64,000 nucleotides of DNA from Coffea arabica (Eukaryota > Streptophyta > Magnoliopsida > Gentianales > Rubiaceae): positions 49,051,001-49,115,000 of the forward strand of contig NC_092316.1 of the NCBI RefSeq assembly GCF_036785885.1, read 5' to 3'. The first letter of the stretch is position 1, and each line of letters opens with the position of its first letter. The position numbers were made by a program, and so were the translations under genes. Positions 60,728 through 64,000 of this stretch are shown piece by piece. The notes under the pieces were generated by a model, which ran no database searches, was not told the origin of the DNA, and was given only the letters and a program-made list of their open reading frames with translations.

Positions 60728-63700
60728 ATTATTATTTTACCCCCCTAACCTTTATAGCTACTATCACTTTACTCCCTAATATTATCTTTTAATCAGTTTA
60801 CCCCCAAAACTAACGGTCAAAGCAAACGGCGTTGCATAATTTAGATGAAATGACATATGTAACCCAAAATAATAGTTGATGATAAAAATGCCCATTTTGT
60901 TCCAAAATTACAATGGGGGGGGGAAGGCACATTATGTACGAAAATAAAAAAAAAAGGAAAACAAGGGAAAAAGAAAGAGTTATTGCTTAGGAGGGAACTT
61001 CGGAGGGTTCCCTCATTGAAGTGAAATTCTTATTTCATTCTCTTCTAACACAGAAAAGAAAAGTTTATAGTGTTTAAAACCCTAAATTTCTTTAACCTTT
61101 CATCTCTGCTCTTTGACGATCAAAGGATGAAGTGATCAACAAATCCAAAGAAAGATCGAAAGACTTTATAGCAGGAGTTGAGAATTGTTGGTGTGAAAGA
61201 AAAACAAAACAAGGTACATCTCAAAATACCCAAAATGTAATGTAATATGTCTTCTGCATGTTGATCCTTTCAATATGCTAAAATGATTTAGTTGTTCCAA
61301 GATAGTAATCTTTGAATCAATCACGTTATTGGATTTGAAATTCAAGTGAAATACAGCCTTATAACTTCTTGGTTACAATAACTAATATTATATTAGCCCT
61401 AGCCTACCTACCAATTGTTCTATAGAAAAATATTCCTAGCCAAGTATATGGACTTTTTATAAATTAGTAGATTGTGAATCAATGGCCCGAGACTTTTCTA
61501 TTCTTGTACTTTTATGCGTATTTCAGTTGGATGTATCATATATATTATGGTTGACTTTTCAGAGCCACGAGTATGCACACTTTCAAGATTCACTATGATG
61601 GCCATTTTATCCATGCTCCTGTGTTTGAGTACGTGGGGGGAAAAGTAGCACACTTTCCTGACATTGATCCTGATCTCATGTCATATTTTGAAATTCTCAG
61701 TTACTTGAGAAAAATTAATGTGGATGAAAACTTTCCGAAATACTATAAGATTTCTGGATTTGACTTGTTACATGGGCTTAGACTACTTAACAGTGACAGT
61801 AATGTCTTAGAAATGCTTGAATTCAACAGGAACCACAATACGATTGAGATATATGTTGGTTTTGGTGTTGATAATGATGCTTTTGTTGAGGAACGTACGC
61901 TTAATAATGAGGCTGACAATAGTGCTCATCCGGAGCACCTTGAAGTTGGAAATGCTACCAATGATAAGGGAAATGGTGCTTGAGTTCAAAATCATGAGAG
62001 TTTAGAAAATGAAAATGAGGATAGTGATTCTTCTGATGAAGCGTATCATGCTAAAGAAGGAGGATCAAGTGATGATTCTGATTTTGAATTTTTTCATGAT
62101 GGTGATAGATTGAATGATGAGTGTGATCCATGGGAAGGGGAAGAAAATTTAGAGGATACAAATGAACAACAAAACTTCCCAAATTATAGTGAATATGCTC
62201 AGTGATTGCAAAGGAGTACCAGGCTTATGTTGCTTCTAGGGAGAAGGGAAAAATGTTAGAGAAAGAGGTTGTCAGTGATGATGAAGTATTGACTGTTGCT
62301 TTAAACTCATCTGATGATGAACAACCTGAAGATTTTCCTGAATTTAATATTGAAAGGGACATGGAGAAGCCTGACTTAGAGGTTGGACATCTATTTACTA
62401 ATGTGCAAGATTTTAGGCTTGCTGTAAGACATCATTCTATAGTAAATGGGTTTGAGATAAATTGGAAAAGAAATGACAATGATAGGATTGTGATCACTTA
62501 CAAAAGAAATTGTGGCTGGAGAGTGTATGCCAGTGAGTATAGGGACACCAAACAATTCCAAATAAAAACACTAGATGGAACTCCTCATCAATGTCCACAT
62601 TCCTACAAAAACAAGAGTGCTAATGCAAAATAGATAGCCCAAAGGTTTATTAGAGACATTGCTAATAATCCATCTCTAAAAATTGATGTACTTAAGAAGG
62701 CAGTGAAAAGAAAATATAATGTGAATATGTCTGACCAACAACTTTACAGGGCTAAGAGTAAGGCAGCTAAGATGATCCAGGGTGATCATAAGATGCAGTA
62801 TTAGAGAATTAAGGACTATTGTGCTACAATAATTTGTAAGAATCCAGGTTCTGTTGCTGTTGCAGTAACTGAGAGGTTGCCTATGTGTCCTAATCCGATC
62901 TTCAAGAGAATGTTTGTGATGTTTTCTGCTCAAAAAGAAGCTTTATTGTTGCATGTAGACCTATGATAAGACTAGATGCTTGTCATATAAAATCTACAAT
63001 GGGGGGGGGCAGTTGATGGCTGCTGTTGGTAGAAATGTTAACAATCAGATGTATCCACTCGCTATGGCACTAGTAGAGTCGGAATGCAAAGATAGTTGGG
63101 GCTAGTTCCTTGACCTACTGACTGATCATATTGGATTACCAAGTGAAAGAGGTTGGGTTTTCATCTCTGATAGACAAAAGGTTAGTCAACTATTATTTTG
63201 GTTTAGTTGACAACTTTTTTTCCCATTTATTTTACACATGATGCTAATTACATATTTGTTTACAAGGATTGATTGAGATAATGGATAACAGATTTCCTAG
63301 AGTTGAGCATAGATATTGTGTCAGGCATATGTATGCCAATTTTAAGCTACGATTCAAAGATAAACAATTGAGGAGCATCATGTGGGCAGCTACTAGAGCC
63401 TATGTACCAGACAAATTTGAGGCTAGTATGAGAGAATTACTAGCAATATCACCTGAAGCTCATGCATAGTTAAGAGCTGTTCCAACAAACTTATGGGCAA
63501 GACACACTTTTTCTAGTAGAACCAAGTGTGACCTTCTAACCAACAACATATGCGAGAGCTTCAATCAATATGTTAAGGAGGCAAGGCAAGAACCTATTTT
63601 GACCATGTTTGAGAATATTAGAAGACAAATCATGTGTAGGTATCATGAGAAAAGACAATGGATTAAAAGAGTTAAGTCCAAAATCTGCCCAAGAATAGTT

Positions 63701-64000
63701 GAGAAAATAGAGAATCACAAGACTCAGGTGCCATTTTTTGAAAGTTGGAATCAGGAAGTGGGATATGGAAATTGCTGAACCCACTAAGAGTTATATAGTT
63801 TCCATTAATCGAGGTAGCTGCACATGTGAAGAGTGGGAAATGACAGGCATCCCATGTATTCATGCTTGTGTGGCAATTGTGAATAGGGATGGTGAGCTAG
63901 TTGACTTTGTTCATGATTGGTACACAGTTGACATGTATAAGAGGGCCTACATGAACCTCATTATAACAGTTCTAGATGAAAGCAAGTGGATGAAATCAAA
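60728..64000 (+). mobile_element. Mutator-like element, left end and interior (continues beyond the window)
   Basis: The presumed left terminus is the TTATTTTACCCCCCTAACC stretch that interrupts a tandem repeat unit near 60728. Its composition is like the TIRs of the Mutator-like MITEs in this window. The plus strand then carries transposase-derived sequence to the window edge. The right terminus and TSD are outside, so the left boundary is inferred. Confidence 0.7.
61573..64000 (+). pseudogene. MURA/MULE transposase, decayed, truncated by window end
   Basis: Domains in order: a PB1-like N-terminal domain (IHYDGHFIHAPVFEYVGGKV; DPDLMSYFEILSYL) from the ATG at 61573; an acidic linker; the MuDR DNA-binding region (FTNVQDFRLAVRHHSIVNGF; CGWRVYASEYRDT; HQCPHSYKNKSA); the transposase core with catalytic-type D in RLDACHIKSTMGGGQL, D in WVFISDRQK and E in NICESFNQYVKEAR; and a SWIM finger (CTCEEWEMTGIPCIHACVAI) near 63820-63870. 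A probable intron lies at about 63180-63266. Lesions: TGA at 61981-61983, frameshift near 62203, TAG at 62631, TAG at 62801-62803, TAG in DSWG(stop)FLDL near 63103, a stop near 63467 and a frame change near 63740-63780. It is inactive. The PB1-like head is typical of plant MURA-type proteins. Confidence 0.9.

Noticed and set aside
1..64000. A wholly new multi-gene biological system
   Set aside because: The genes present are ordinary plant housekeeping-type genes and the rest is transposon-derived; no co-oriented cluster of unknown genes is visible.

Overview
This is a eudicot-type plant nuclear segment: AT-rich, with intron-containing plant genes (GT37 fucosyltransferase, Par14-type parvulin, nucleobase-ascorbate transporter relic, a large J-like membrane protein) embedded in plant Ty1/copia, hAT, Mutator-like and large solo-LTR elements. 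The species cannot be named from sequence alone. No bacterial, phage or organellar features were seen.

Layout. 1-383 is the 3' end of a xyloglucan-type fucosyltransferase on the plus strand. 1434-2359 is a complete four-exon parvulin on the minus strand, with an apparent 5'-UTR exon near 3415. 4590-9282 is a 4.7 kb solo-LTR-like element with a perfect 5-bp target-site duplication (TSD). 9675-13059 is a full-length hAT element with a broken transposase and a perfect 8-bp TSD. 13569-14585 is a decayed nucleobase-ascorbate transporter fragment. 15985-16765 repeats the parvulin 5' region. 18597-19122 is a Mutator-like MITE with a perfect 9-bp TSD.

The dominant feature is one minus-strand gene of about 28.8 kb, 19711-48473. 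It resolves into 20 exons that join without a frame error into a 717-residue protein. The protein has an N-terminal membrane anchor, a J-like domain without the HPD motif, two thioredoxin-like segments without CxxC, and a C-terminal membrane segment, resembling DNAJC16 in architecture. Intron 6 (11.5 kb) holds two nested Ty1/copia elements of one family: a rearranged outer copy (A) whose 3' LTR was hit by a younger, almost intact copy (B). Intron 13 appears to be a GC-AG intron. Intron 3 holds a hAT-like MITE fragment.

Upstream of that gene lie two Mutator-like foldback MITEs (48591-49477 and 49502-50472), the first starting 118 bp from the start codon. Then come a direct repeat, a second solo-LTR-like element (51478-55919) carrying a hAT MITE and a 105-bp tandem array, an AT-rich diverged duplication, a hAT MITE with a tRNA-like segment, a 223-bp tandem repeat, and a Mutator-like element with a decayed MURA-type transposase that runs off the window.

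I found no wholly new biological system. The most unusual items are the non-canonical AGTT...AACT LTR ends and 42-bp LTR palindrome of the copia family, the microhomology-bounded inversion in copy A, and the HPD-less J protein gene that keeps an intact frame despite a TE-filled intron.
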